Assembly: GCF_036320965.1 (NCBI RefSeq)
Contig: NC_092231.1
Coordinates: 26,703,394 to 26,767,393 of the forward strand
DNA length: 64,000 nucleotides
Source of the DNA: Panulirus ornatus
Lineage: Eukaryota; Arthropoda; Malacostraca; Decapoda; Palinuridae
Reading direction: 5' to 3'
Every line of letters starts with the position of its first letter. Positions within the stretch are counted from its first letter, which is position 1. Below the pieces are notes generated by a model. It did not search any database, was not told the DNA's origin, and saw nothing but the letters and a program-made list of their open reading frames with translations. A program made the translations under genes and the position numbers. Below, piece by piece: positions 32,390 through 44,900 of the stretch.

Positions 32390-33520
32390 TGTATATTTCT
32401 ATACTTAATCGCTGTTTCCTTCATGGGTGAGGTAGCGCAAGGAAACAGACGAAGAATGCCCCAACCACCCACATACACATATATATATGAATAAACGCCC
32501 ATACGCGCACGTATACATACATATACATTTCAATGTATATATACAATATGCTTATGCATATATACACATGTACATATTCATACTTACTGCGTTCATCCAT
32601 TTTTGTCGCCACACCGCTACATATGAAATAGCATCCCCCCCCCCTCCACCTCCTCCAGCGATGTACCGCCAGGAAAAAGACAAAACAAAAGGCCACATTC
32701 GTTTACACTCAATCTCTAGCTGTCATGTGTAATGTACCGAAACCACAGCTCCCTTTCCACATCCACCCCAATATACCACGTTGTTCCAATTCATTCCATT
32801 ACATGTACGCTTCTCACCCTCCTGTATGTATGTTCAGGCCCCAATCACCCAAAATCCCTTTCACTCCCCTCTTCCACCTCCAGTTTGGTCTCCTGCTTAT
32901 CCTTGTTCCTTTTGGCTCACTCAGTTTCTCCATATGTCCACACCATTTCAACACACCCTTTTCTGCTTTCTTAACTACACTCTTTTTATTCCACATCTCT
33001 CATTCCCTTTTATTACTTACTCATTCGAACCTCTTCACACCACATGTTGTCCTCATTCATTTCATTTCAAACACATCCAATCTCCTCTGTACAACCCTAC
33101 CTATAGTCTGTGCCTCGCAACCATATAATATTGTTGGAACTACTATTCCTTCAAGCATACCCATTTTAGCATTCCGAGGTAACTTTTCCTCCTTCCACAC
33201 AATCTTCATTGCTCCCAGAACCTTCATCCCCTCTCCCCACCCTGTGACTTACTTCCACTTCCATGGTTCCATTCACTGCTAGGTTCACTCCCAGGTATCT
33301 AAAACACTTGACTTCCTCCAATTTTTCTCCATTTAGATGTATATCCCAACTAACTTGTCCCTCAATCCTTTTGAACCTAATAACCTTGCTCTTATTCACA
33401 TTTACATATGCTTCTCCTTTCACACACTTTTCCAGACTCAGTCAACAAGTTTTGCAGTTTCTCACTTGAATCAGCCACTAGTGCTGGATCACTGGCTAAC
33501 AACAACTGACTTACTTCCCA
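32390..33520 (-). mobile_element. LINE copy, tail through RT palm end
   Basis: A tail module variant (GCGCTACCTCACCCATGAAGG on the minus strand), long-type 3'UTR to ~32760 with a short C run at ~32633, and a degenerate CTD to 33423. The palm remnant reads LASDPALVAD at the active site. The GDPKTF-to-CTD region is shortened. It meets a plus-strand EN fragment at 33520. Confidence 0.83.
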
Positions 33521-34172
33521 GGGAGCAGCTGAGTGAGTGTGTTTGCAGCTTTGATGCATGAGTCTGAGTGATAGTGATGGGGGATTTAAATGCGAAGGTG
33601 AGGTAATGTGGCAATTGAGGATATAATTGGAGTACATAGGGTGTTAAGTGTTGTAAATGGAAATGGTGAAGAGCTTGAGTTGTGTGCTGAAAAGGGATTG
33701 GTGATTGGGAATACCTGGTTTAAAAAGAGATATATACATAAGTATACGTATGTGAGGAAGTGAGATGGCCAGAGGGCATTATTGGATTACGTGTTAATTG
33801 GTAGGCGTGTAAAAGATAGACTTTTGGATGTTATTGTGCGGAGACGGGCAGCTGGAGTGATGTCTGATCTCTATCTTGTGGAGGCAAAGTTGAAAATTTG
33901 TAGAGGTTTTCAGATATGAAGAGAGAATGTTGGGGAGAAGAGAGTGGTGAGAGTAAGTGAGCTTGGAAAGAAGACTTGTGTGAGGAAGTACCAGGAGAGA
34001 TTGAGTGTAGAATGGCAAAAGGTGAGAGCAGATGACATAATGGGAATGAGGGAGGAATGGGATGTATTTAGGGAAGCAGCCATGGCTTGCACAAACGATG
34101 CATGTGGCATGAGAAAGGTGGAGGTGAGCGGATGAAAAAGGGTAGTGAGTGGTGAGATAAAGAGGTAAGATT

Positions 34173-34374
34173 GTTAGTGAAAGAGAAGAGAGAGGCATTT
34201 AGACGATTTTTGCAGGGAAGTAGAGCAAATGACTGGGAGAGTTAGTGTAAGAGAAGAGAGAGGTGTTTGGACAATTTTTGCAGGGAAATAGAGCATATGA
34301 CTAGGAGAGTTAGTGAAAGGAAAAGAGAGGCATTGATACAATTTTTGCGGGAAGTAGAGCAAATGAGTGGGAGA
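34173..34374 (+). repeat. Three tandem copies of a 68-bp LINE linker segment
   Basis: Units 34173-34240, 34241-34308 and 34309-34374 each start GTTAGTG and end GGGAGA and correspond to one LVKEKREAF..ANDWE segment of the linker. All other copies in the window have a single unit. The unit length is not a multiple of three, so each added copy shifts the frame. Confidence 0.88.
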
Positions 34375-35254
34375 TGTATAAAAGAAAGCGGCAGGAGGTC
34401 AAGAGAACGGTGCAATAGGTGAAAAAAGGGCAAATGAGAGTTGGGGTGAGATGGTATTATTGAATTTTAGGGAGAATAAAAAGATGTTTTGGAAGGAGGT
34501 AAACATAGTGCATAAGATGAGAACAAATGAAAACATCAGTGAAGGGGGCAAATAGGGAAGTAATAACAAGTGCTGATGAAGTGAGGAGATGAAGTGAGTA
34601 TTTTGAAGGTTTGTTGAATGTGTTTGATAATTGAGTGGCATATATATGGTGTTTTGGTAAGGGTAGTGCGTGAAGTGAAAGGGTCAGGGAGAATGGTTTG
34701 GTAAAGAGAGAAGAGGTAGTGAAAGCTTTGTGGAAGATAAAAGCCGGCAAGGTGCCAGGTTTGGATGGTATTGCAGTGAAATTTATTAAGAAAGGAGGTG
34801 ACTGTGTTGTTGATTGGGTGGTAAGGATATTCACTGTATTTATGGATCATGATGATGTGCCTGAGGATTGGCAGAATGCATGCATAGTGCCATTGCACAA
34901 AGGCAAAGGGGATAAAGGTGAGTGTTCAAATTACAAAGGCATGAGTTTGTTGAGTATTCCTGGGAAATTATATGGAAGGGTATTGATTGAGAGGGTAAGG
35001 GTATTTACAAAGCATCAGGCTGGGGAAGAGCAGCGTGGTTTCTGAAATGTTAGAGGATGTGTAGATGAAGTGCTTGCTTTGAAGAATGTGAGAAATGCCT
35101 AGAAAAACAGATGGATTTGTATGTAGCATTTATGGATCTGGAGAAGGCATATGATAGGGTTTAAGAGTATTTGGTGTGGAAGGTAAATTGCTAGAAGCAG
35201 TGAAAAGTTTCTACAATGGATGTAAAGCATGTGTACGAGTAGGAAGATAGGAAA

Positions 35255-36079
35255 GTGATTTGGTTCCCAGTGAGTGTCAGTTTGCAGCAGGGGTGTGTGA
35301 TGTTTCCATGGTTGTTTAATTTGTTTATGGATGGTGTGGTTAGGGAGGTGAATGCAAGAGTTTTAGAGAGAGGGGCAAGTATGCAGTCTGTTGTGGGTGA
35401 GAGGGCTTGGGAAGTGAGTCAATTGTTAATCGCTGATGATACAGCACTGATGGCTAGTTTGGGTGAGAAACTGCAGAAGTTGGTGGCTGAGTTTTGTAAA
35501 GTGTCTGAAAGAAGAAAGTTGAGAGTAACTGTGAATATGAGCAAGGTTATTAGTTTCAATAAGATTGAGGGACAAGTTAATTGGAAGGTAAGTTTGAATG
35601 GAGAAAAGTTGGAGGAAGTGAAGTGTTTTAGATATCTGGGAGTGGACATAGCAGTGGATGGAACCATGGAAGCGGAAGTGAGTCACAGGGCTGGGGAGGG
35701 GGCAAAGGTTCTGGGAGCATTGAAGAATATGTGGAAGGCGAGAACGTTATCTCGGAAAGCAAAAATGGGTATGTTTAAAGGAATAGTGGTTCCAACAATG
35801 TTATATGGTTGTGAGGCATGGGCCATAGATAAGGTTGTGCAGAGAAGGGTGGATGTGTTGGAAATTAAGTATTTGAGAACAATATGTGGTGTGAGGTGGT
35901 TTGATCGAGTAAGTAATGAAAGGGTAAGAGAGATGTGTGGTAATAAAAAGAGCGTGGTTGAGAGAGCAGAGGAGGTTGTGTTGAAATGGTTTGGTCACAT
36001 GGAAAGAATGAGTGAGGAAAGATTGACATTGAGGATATATGTGTCAGAGTTGGAGGGAAGAAGCTGGAGACCAAATTAG
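35255..36079 (+). pseudogene. LINE RT palm end and CTD frame (274 codons)
   Basis: An uninterrupted frame from the GCVMFPWLFNLFMDG stretch through LLIADDTALMAS (catalytic DD kept, Phe replaced by Ile) and the CTD to RSWRPN, where a TAG replaces the Trp codon of GRPNWRW. It is the longest open frame among the older, long-UTR copies. Motif A and fingers are in other frames. Confidence 0.83.
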
Positions 36080-36625
36080 AGGTGTGAGGATGGAGTGAAA
36101 AAGATTTTGAGTGATCGGGGCCTGAACATAGAGGGTGAAAGGCGTGCAAGGAATAGAGTTATTGGAACAATGTGGTATACCAGGGTTGATATGCTGTCAA
36201 TGGATTGAACCAGGGCATGTGAAGCATCTGGTGTAAACCATGGAAAGGTCTGTGGGGCCTGGATGTGGAAAAGGAGCTGTGGTTTCAGTGCATTACACAG
36301 GACAGCTAGAGACTGAGTGTGAGTGAATGTGGCTTTTTTGTCTTTTCCTGGCGCTACCTCGCTCAAAAGGAGGGGGGGTGCTATTTCATGTATGGTGGGG
36401 TAGCGATAGGAATGGGTGAAAGCAGCAAGAATGAATATGTGTGTATATGTATATGTCTGTGTATGTATGTGTATTTATACGTTGAAATGTATATGTATGT
36501 ATATGTGTATTTATGGGTGTTTATGTATACATAAGTGTATGTGGATGGGTTTGGCCATTCCTTGGCTGTTTCCTTGTGCTACCACGCTGACGCGGGAGAT
36601 GACGATTAAGTATGATAGATGATAA

Positions 36626-39211
36626 TATAATATTCATACTTGCTGCCTTCATCCATTTCCGTCGCTACCCCACCACACAGGAAAGTAAAAATGACAACAT
36701 TCTCCTTGTCATCCACATCTGATCGCCACTTCCTGCAACAGCGAGGCAACAGCAGAAAACCGAAGAAACAAGGCCACATCCATACACGAGCTGTCATGTA
36801 TGATGCACCTAAACCACAACTCCCTATCAACATCCAGGCCCCACAGACCTTTCCATGGTCTACTCTAGACATTTCACATGCCCTGGTTCAGTCCATTGAC
36901 AGCACATTGACCCAATTATACCATGTCATTCTAGTTTAGTCTGTTCTGTGCAGTTTGTGCACATTTTTCATTTCCTGCATGTTCAGGCCCCAATTGCTCA
37001 AAATCTTTTTCACTCCATCCCTCCATCTCCAATTTGGTCTCCCACTTCTCCTTGTTCCCTCTACTTCTGACACAAATATCCTCTTTGTCAATCTTTCTTC
37101 ACCCATTCTTTCCACATGTCCAAACCATTTCAACACTCCCTTTTCTGCTCTCTCAAGCACACGCTTTTTATTACCAAACATCTTTCTTACCTTTTCATTA
37201 CTTAATCAAACCAACTCACACCACATAGTATCCTCAAATATTTCATTTCCAACACATTCACCCTCCTCTGCATGATCCTATCTATAGCTCATGCCTCACA
37301 ACCGTATTGTTGGAACAACTATGTCTTCAAATGTAACCATTTTTTCTTCTGAGATAACATTCTCTCTTTCCACACATTCTACAGTGCTCGTAAAACCATC
37401 ACCCCCTCCCCACCATATGGCTCAATTGCACTTCCATAGTTCCATTCTCTCCATGTCCACTCCCAGATATCTAAAAGACTTTCTCAATTCAAACTTACAT
37501 CTCATCTAACTTGTCCCTCAACCCTGCTGAGCCTAGCAATCCTGCTTTTATTCACATTTACTCTCAACTTTCTTTTTTCACACATTCTTTCAAACTCAGT
37601 TTCCCACTTTTGAACTTTCCCTACTCAAATCAGCCACCAGTGCTGTATCAACGACAGACAACAACTCACTCAATTCCTTGTCCCTCTCATCCCTGTGGAT
37701 TGTATACTTGCTCCTTTTTCCAAAACTCTTGCATTTACCTCCCCATCCTTTAACAGATTAAACATCCATGATGACATCACACCCTTGCTGCAGACCAGTC
37801 TTCACTTGGAACCTTTCACTTTCTTCCCTTCTTACTCGTACACATGCCTTACACCCTTGATAAAAACTTCTCGCTACTTCAAGCAACTTACCTCCCACAC
37901 CATATATTCTTAATACCCTCCACAATGTATCTCTATCAACCCTATCATATGCCTTCTCCAGATCCATAAATGCCACATACAAATCCATTTTTTTATAAGT
38001 ATTTCTCACACATAATCTATAAAGCAGACACCTGATCCACACATCCTCTACCACTTCTGAAACCACACTGCTCCTCTGGAATCTGATGCTCTATACATGC
38101 CTTCACCCTCTCAATCAGTACCTTCCCATACGACTTACCAGGTATACTTAGCAAACTTATACCTCTGTAGTTTGAACTCTCTCCTTTATCCCCTTTGCCT
38201 TTATACAATTGCAGTATACTTGCATTTCTCTAGTCCTGACACACCTCATCATGATCCATACATATAGTGAATATCCTTACCAACCAATCGACAACATAGT
38301 TACCCCTCTTCTTGATAAAGTCAGCTGCAGTACCATCCACTCCAGCTACCTTGCCATATTTCATCTTCTGGAAGGCTTTCACCATCTCTTCTGCCTTCAG
38401 CAAACCACTCTTCATGACTCACACTTTACATACCACCCCGATCAAAGCACACTTCATCTACCTCACTATCATCAAACACATTTAATAGTCCTTCAGAATA
38501 CTCACTCCATCTCCTCCCCACTTTACTACTTGTTATCACTTCCCCTTTTGCCCCCTTCACTGATTTTCCCATTTGTTCTCTTGTCTTTCGCACATTATTT
38601 ACCTCTTTCCGAAAGATCTTTTTATCCTCCCTAAACTTTAATGATACTCTCTCACCCTACTATCTTTTGCCCACTTTTTCAACCCCTACACCTTCCTCTT
38701 GACCTCCTGCCACAATTTCTTATACATCACCTAATCATTTGCACTCCTTCCCTGTAAGTAGTACCCAAACACTTCTCTTTCCTGTTTCACTGACATCTTT
38801 TATTTCTTCATCCTGCCACTCACTATCCATTCTAATCTGCCCACCTCCCATCTTTTGCATGCCACATGCATCTTTTGCACAGACAATCACTGCTTCCCTA
38901 ATTACTTGCCATTCCTCATCCACTTTCCTTGCTTCATTTACTGTAACATTTTGCCATTCTACACTCAACCTCTCCCGGTAGTCTTCACCCAAGTTTCCCT
39001 TCCCAGATCACTTACTCTCACCACTCTCTTCTTCCTTACATTGTTTCCCCTTTTTCAAAAAGCTATACAAATCTTCAGCCTCACTCCCACCAGCTACCCT
39101 GTACAGTGCATTTACATCCAAAAGTCTCCCTTTTACATACTTATCATTTGATATGCAATCTAATAATGCCCATTGACCATCTCTCGTACTCACATAAGTA
39201 TACTTGCATAT
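36626..39211 (-). mobile_element. LINE copy, 3'UTR through EN (left part)
   Basis: A partial 3'UTR (36626-36930, internal module at ~36725), CTD at 36936-37470, palm at 37560-38066, fingers at 38017-38415, linker to 38992 and EN C-terminus at 39008-39193. It is old: the CTD and palm carry several deletions and the active site is not recognisable. A tail-only LINE insertion at 39221-39482 splits it; it continues from 39483. Confidence 0.84.
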
Positions 39212-39220
39212 ATCTTTCTA
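39212..39220. repeat. Target-site duplication, left copy
   Basis: ATCTTTCTA immediately left of the tail-only insertion; the same nine bases are at 39483-39491 on its right. Confidence 0.85.
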
Positions 39221-39482
39221 TTGTTATTCCCTGTGTGGCGAGGTGGCGATTGGAATAAATAAAGGCAGACAGTATGAATTATGTCCATGTGTATATATGT
39301 ATATGTCTGTGTGTGTATGTATATGTGTTCATTGAGATGTATAGGTATGTATATTTGCGTGCGTGGACGTGTATGTATATACATGTGTATGTGGGTGGGT
39401 TGGGCCATTCTTTCGTCTGTTTCCTTTCGCTACCTCGCTAACGCGGGAGACAGCGACAAAGCAAAATGAATAAATAAATATA
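39221..39482 (+). mobile_element. Tail-only LINE insertion (262 bp) with target-site duplication
   Basis: It contains only the distal 3'UTR: a GTGTGGCGAGGTGGCGATTG start, the GGCAGACAGTATGAATTATG block, the TATGTATATG-rich stretch, the tail module (39420-39460) and a GAATAAATAAATATA tail. The nine-base duplication ATCTTTCTA on both sides and an uninterrupted minus-strand EN on either side show that this short segment integrated by itself. It is either an extreme 5' truncation or a passenger RNA that uses LINE enzymes. A noisy copy of the same insertion is at about 44545-44790. Confidence 0.88.
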
Positions 39483-40150
39483 ATCTTTCTATTTAAACCA
39501 GGTATTCCTAATCACCAGTCCTTTTTCAGTACACAAACCCACAAGCTTTTCACCATTTACCATGTGAACCAGTTATACCCTCAACTGCCCCATAACTTTA
39601 CATTTAAAGTACCCGCCACTAGTACCCAGTCTCTTACATCAAAACTGCATGATACACTTACTCAGCTGCTCCCAAAACACTTGCCTCTCATGATCTTTCT
39701 TTACCCTCCAATATCAGTTTTACTTATATCAATCTAGAATTTACATCCTTACACTTTTTCACACGCTTCCACATCTGCTTCAGGAGTAGTGATGCTCTTT
39801 CGTTAACTCTTGTCGTCTCACCAACCTCAGACTTCACTCTGAAGACATCTCCAAACCATTCTTTCCCTTCACCCTTAAGCTTTGTTTCACTCAGAGCCAG
39901 AACACTTCAGTTTCTTTCCTGAAACATACTTCCTGTCTCTCTCTTCTCATTTTGGTTGCATCCACACACGTTCAGACACCCTACTCTGAGCCTTTAAGGA
40001 GGATGAGCTCTCCCTGCCTGGCTCCTTCTGTCTCCTCTTTTAGATATTGAAATACAAGAAGGTGAAGGTTTCCAGGTCCCTACTTCCACCCCTTTTAGGC
40101 GCCTTGTACGACATGCAGGGAATAAGGAGGTAGAACTCTTTCTCCCCTAC
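39483..40150 (-). mobile_element. LINE copy, EN and 5'UTR (right part)
   Basis: It continues from the KKRD.. position of EN through degenerate GDLN and GAYAPG regions, SETKL (~39895) and the 5'UTR. The 5'UTR includes the AGGCGCCTTGTACGACATGC block (~40098) that is homologous to the head of the SINE-like element. The 5' end near 40150 abuts a plus-strand LINE. Confidence 0.8.
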
Positions 40151-41213
40151 CTCAGGTAATAACAAGTAATGGTGAAGTGAGAGGGAGATGGAGTGAATAT
40201 TTTGAAGGTTTGTTGAATGTGTGTAATGATAGAGTGGCTGATATAGGGTGTTTTGGTTGAGGTGGTGTGTGAAGTGAGAGGGTCAGGGAGAATGATCTGG
40301 TAAACAGAGAAGAGGTTGTGAAAGCTTTGCGGAAGATGAAAGCTGGCAAGGCGGTGGGTTTGGATGGTATTGCTGTGGAATTTATTAAAAAAGGGGGTGA
40401 CTGTTGTTGCCTGGCTGGGGAGGATATTCAATGTATGTATGGTTCATGGTGAAGTGCCTGAGGATTGGCGGAATGCATGCATAGTGCCATTGTACAAAGG
40501 CAAAGGGGATAAAGATGAGTGTTCAAGTTACAGAGGTACAAGTTTGTTGAGTTTTCCTGAGAAATTATATGGGAGGGTATCGATCGAGAGGGTCAAGGCA
40601 TGTACAGAGCACCAGACTGGGGAGGAGCAGTTTGGTTTCAAAAGTGGTAGAGGTTGTGTGGATCAGGTGTTTGCTTTGAAGAATATATGTGAGAAATACT
40701 TAGAAAAGCAAATGGACTAGTATGTAGCATTTATGGATTTGGAGAAGGCATATGATAGAGTTGATAAAGATGCTCTGTGGGAGGTAGTAAGAGTATATGG
40801 TGTGGGAGGTAAGTTGCTAGAAGCAGTGAAAAGTTTTTATCGAGGATGTAAGGCATGTGCATGAGTAGGGAGAGAGGAAAGTGAGTGGTTCCCAGTGAAT
40901 GTCGATTTGCGGCAGGGGTGCATGATGTCTCCATGGTTGTTTGATTCTTTTATGGATGGTGTTGTTAGGGAGGTGAATGCAAGAGTTTTGGAGAGGGGCA
41001 AGTATGCAGTCTGTTGTGGATGAGAGGGCTTGGGAAGTGAGTCAGTTGTTGTTCGCCGATGATACAGCGCTGGTGACTGATTCTGGTGAGAAACTGCAGA
41101 AGTTGGTGACTGAGTTTGGTAAAGTGCGTGAAAGAAGCAAGATGAGAGTAAATGTGAATAAGAGCAAGGTTATTAGGTTCAGTAGGGTTGAGGGACAAGT
41201 CAATTGGGAGGTA
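40151..41213 (+). mobile_element. LINE copy, linker end through RT palm
   Basis: Fingers frame 40364-40720 (LYKGKGDKDECSSYRG, FGFKSGRGCVDQVFALKNIC) ends at a TAG in the QMDLY codons. Motif A and the RQGC region follow in other frames, then QLLFADDTALVTDSGEKLQ at 41041-41100. At ~41214 the clean LINE sequence stops in the NWEV stretch and error-rich sequence begins. Confidence 0.85.
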
Positions 41214-41880
41214 AAGGTTTTAGAATATTAGGGTTCTTAGGGTAAAAGGAAACAAGGGTCAATGGGGGGGGGGGAAAATTTTGGGGACCTTTAAAAAAGG
41301 GGGAAAAGCGAAAATTTATCTCGGAAAGCAAAATGGGTATGTTTGAGGAATAGTGGTTCCAACAATTTAATTGGTTGGAGGCTGGGCATGATAAGGGTTG
41401 GCAGGGGGGGTGGATTGTTGGAAATAATTTTGGGGACAATTGTGGGGTGAGGGTGGTTTGTCGGTAAGTAAGAAGGGTAAAAGATTTGGAAAAAAAGAGC
41501 TGGTGAAAGGCAAAGAGGGTTTTTGAAATGGTTTGGGCACAGGAAGAATGAGTGGGGAAAATTGAAAAAGGGGAATATGTTCGGATTTGGGGGGAAAAAA
41601 GGGGAGCCAAATTGGAGGGGGAAAAGATGGGTAAAAAAGTTTTTGGGTTTGATGGGGGCCCTAAACATAGGGTGAAAGGGGCAAGAAATAAGTAATTGGA
41701 CTGTGGTATCCCGGGGGTTTGATGCTGTCAGGGTTTGGGCGGGGCATGTAAACTCTGGGGAAAACCATAAAAAGCTGTGGGGTATGTAAGGGCGGGGTTT
41801 TTTGTGTTCATGGTAGGGGGGGGGGGGTTGGGCCCTTTTTTGTCTTTTCCTTGGCGCTACCTCGCAAAAGGGGGGCACAA
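41214..41880 (+). mobile_element. LINE CTD and short 3'UTR, error-rich
   Basis: A recognisable but heavily indel-laden CTD (CTCGGAAAGCAAAATGGGTA at 41320-41340, later GAGCCAAATTGGAGG), short-type 3'UTR and tail module (~41845-41880). Runs of G up to 12 and dropped single bases every few nucleotides differ from the decay style of other copies and resemble uncorrected long-read sequence. It ends in a 27-base A run (41883-41909). Confidence 0.7.
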
Positions 41881-41904
41881 GTTAAAAAAAAAAAAAAAAA
41901 AAAA

Positions 41905-44900
41905 AAAATGTCTGTGTATGTATGTGTATTTATACGTTAAAATGTATAGATGTATATTTTTTTTGGGTGTTTATGAACATAAGTGTATGTGGAAGGGTTT
42001 GGCCATTCCGGGTTTTTCCCCTTTGCTCCCACGCTACGCGGGAGATGACATTTAATATGATAGATGATAAATTATTCAACTGCTGCCTCATCCATTTTCC
42101 GTCGTACCCCACACACAGGAAAATAAAAAAGACAACTTCTCCTTTTCATCCCCATCTGATCGCCCTTCCTGCAACAGCGAGGGAACAGCAGAAACCCAAG
42201 AAACAAAGCCAATCCATACACGAGCGTCATGTATATGCACCAAAACCCCAATCCCCATCAACATCCAGGCCCACAGACCTTTTCCAGGTTACTCAGCATT
42301 TCACATGCCCCGGTTCATCCCTTGACAGCACATTTACCCAATTTTTCCCTTTATTCTAGTTTAGTCTGTTCTGTGCAGTTTGTGACATTTTTCATTTCCG
42401 CAGTTCAGCCCCAAAGCCAAAATCTTTTTCACTCCATCCCTCCTCTCCAATTTTGGGTTTCCCCCCTTTTCCTTTTTCCTCCTTTTGACACAAATATCCT
42501 CTTTTTCAAACTTTCTTCACCCATTCTTTCCACATTTCCAACCATTTCAACCTCCCCCTTTTTTTTGCTCTCTCAAACACCGCTTTTTATTACCAAAAAC
42601 TTTCTTTCCTTTTCATTACTTAATCAAAACCACTCACACCCCATATATCCTCAAATTTTCATTTCCAACCTTCACCCCCCCTTGCATGTCCCTTTTTTAG
42701 CTCAAACCTCCAACCGTATTGTTGGAACAACTAGCTTTAAAAGAACCATTTTTTTTTTTTTTTGAGATAACTTTCCCCCTCTTTCCCCACATTCTACAGT
42801 GTCGGAAAAACCCCTCACCCCCCCCCCCACCATATGGCTCAATTTCACTTCCTATTCCATTTCTCTCCATGCCACTCCCCAAAATCTAAAAGACTTTTTT
42901 AATTAAACTTACATCCATCTAACTTGTCCCCCAACCCTGCTGACCTAGCAATCCCGCTTTTATTCACATTTACTCTCAAATTTTTTTTTTCACACTTTCT
43001 TTCAAACTCAGTTTCCCACTTTTGAAAATTTTCCCCACTCAAACAGCCACCATGCTTTTTTAACGAAAAAGACAAAAACTCACTCAATTTTGTCCCTTAC
43101 CCCGTGGATTGTATACTTGCTCCTTTTTTTCCAAAACTCTTGCATTTACCTCCCCACCTTTAACAGATTAAACATCCATGTACATCACCCCTCGCAGACC
43201 ATCTTCACTTGGGAACCCTTTTCATTTTTCCTTCCCTTCTTAATCGTACCTGCCTTACACCCTTGAAAAAAAACTTCTCGCTATTTTCAAGCAACTTACC
43301 TCCCCACACCAATATTTTTATACCCTCCAAAATGATCTCTTCAACCCCTAATATGCCTTCCCAACCCATAAAGCCACATACAAACCTTTTTTTTAATAAG
43401 TATTCAACATATCTAAAAAGCGACCCCTGACCCAATCCCTCCAACTTCTGAAACCCACGCCCTCTGAATCTGATGCCTTCATCCCTTCACCCCTCAATAT
43501 CCCTTCCCAACGACTTACCAGGTATATTTAGCAAACTTAAAATCTGTATTTGAACTCTCCCCTTTACCCCCTTTGCCTTTAAAAATTGCGTTAACTTGCA
43601 TTTCTCTGTCCTGACCACCCATCAACCCAACATTAGTGAATACCTTTTCCAACCAATCGACAACATAGTTACCCCTCTTCTTGAAAAGTAAACTGCATCC
43701 CATCCCTCCACTCCCTTTCCCCAATTTTCTCTTCAAAGGCTTCCCACCCTTTCTCCCTTCAGAAAAACCACTCTTCATGACTCACCTTTACATACCCCCC
43801 CCGATCAAACACATTTTCTTTCCCCTCATATCAAAAACACTTTTAATAGTCCTTCAAATACCCCCCATCTCCCCCCCACTTTTAACTTGTTTTCACTTCC
43901 CCCTTTTCCCCCCTTCACTGATTTTCCCATTTGTTCTCTTGTCTTTCGCACATTATTACCCTTTTCCGAAGACTTTTTATCCTCCCAAAATTTTAATGAT
44001 ACTTTTCACCTACTACTTTTGCCCCTTTTTCAACCCTACCCTTTCCCTCTTGACCTCCCCCCAAATTTTCTTATACATCACCTAATCATTTAAACCCTTC
44101 CCAAATAGTCCCAAAAATTTCTTTTTCCGTTTCACTGACATCTTTTTTTCTTATCCTGCCACTCATATCCATTCAATCTGCCCACCCCCATCTTTTGCCC
44201 CACATTCTTTTGCACGAAAATATTTTTCCCTAATTACTTGCCACCCACCTTTTTCCCTTGTTTCAATTTAAACTTTTGCCATTCACACTCAACCTTTCCC
44301 CCGGTACTTCACCCAAGTTTCCCCTTTCCCCAAACATTACTTCACCCTCTCTTCTTCCTTACATTTTTTTCCCCTTTTTAAAAAAGCTATAAAAATTTTC
44401 AGCCCACCCCACCAGCTACCCTTTTACAGGCATTTACATCCAAAATCTCCCTTTTACATACTTATATTTGATATGCAATCAATAATCCCCATTGACCACT
44501 CTCGTACTCACATAAGTAACTTGCATATATTTTCTTTTGTTTTTCCCCTGTGTGGGAGGTGGCGATTGGAATAAATAAAGGCAGACAGTTTGAATTATTC
44601 CATGTGTAAATGTATATGTCTGTGTGTGTATGTAATGTGTTCTTGAGTGTTTTTAAAGTTTATTTGCGTCGTGGACGTGTATGTAATACATGTGATGTGG
44701 GTGGGTTGGGCCATTCTTTCGTTGTTTTTTCCTTTTTGCTACCTGCTAACCGGGGGGACAGCGAAAAGCAAAATTAATAAATAAATATAATCCTATTTTA
44801 AAAACCCGGGATTTCCCAAACCCCCAGTCCTTTTTCAGTACAAAAAACCCACAAGCTTTTTACCCTTTACCCTTAACCAAAATACCCTCAACGCCCCCCA

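Larger units (their letters stand above)
33521..36625 (+). mobile_element. LINE copy, mid-EN through complete 3'UTR
   Basis: It starts at EQLSECV in EN, with GDLNAKV around 33580 and SDLYLVE in place of SDH near 33860. The linker carries a triple 68-bp tandem repeat (34173-34374). RT fingers are at 34698-35045 and palm plus CTD at 35255-36079 in one frame. The complete long-type 3'UTR has both modules (36340-36370 and 36572-36605), ending at GATTAAGTATGATAGATGA. Frameshifts in EN and linker, and a lost motif A region near 35160, make it inactive. Confidence 0.86.

Noticed and set aside
34173..34374. CRISPR-like array
   Set aside because: The three units are contiguous LINE coding sequence without spacers, in eukaryotic DNA.
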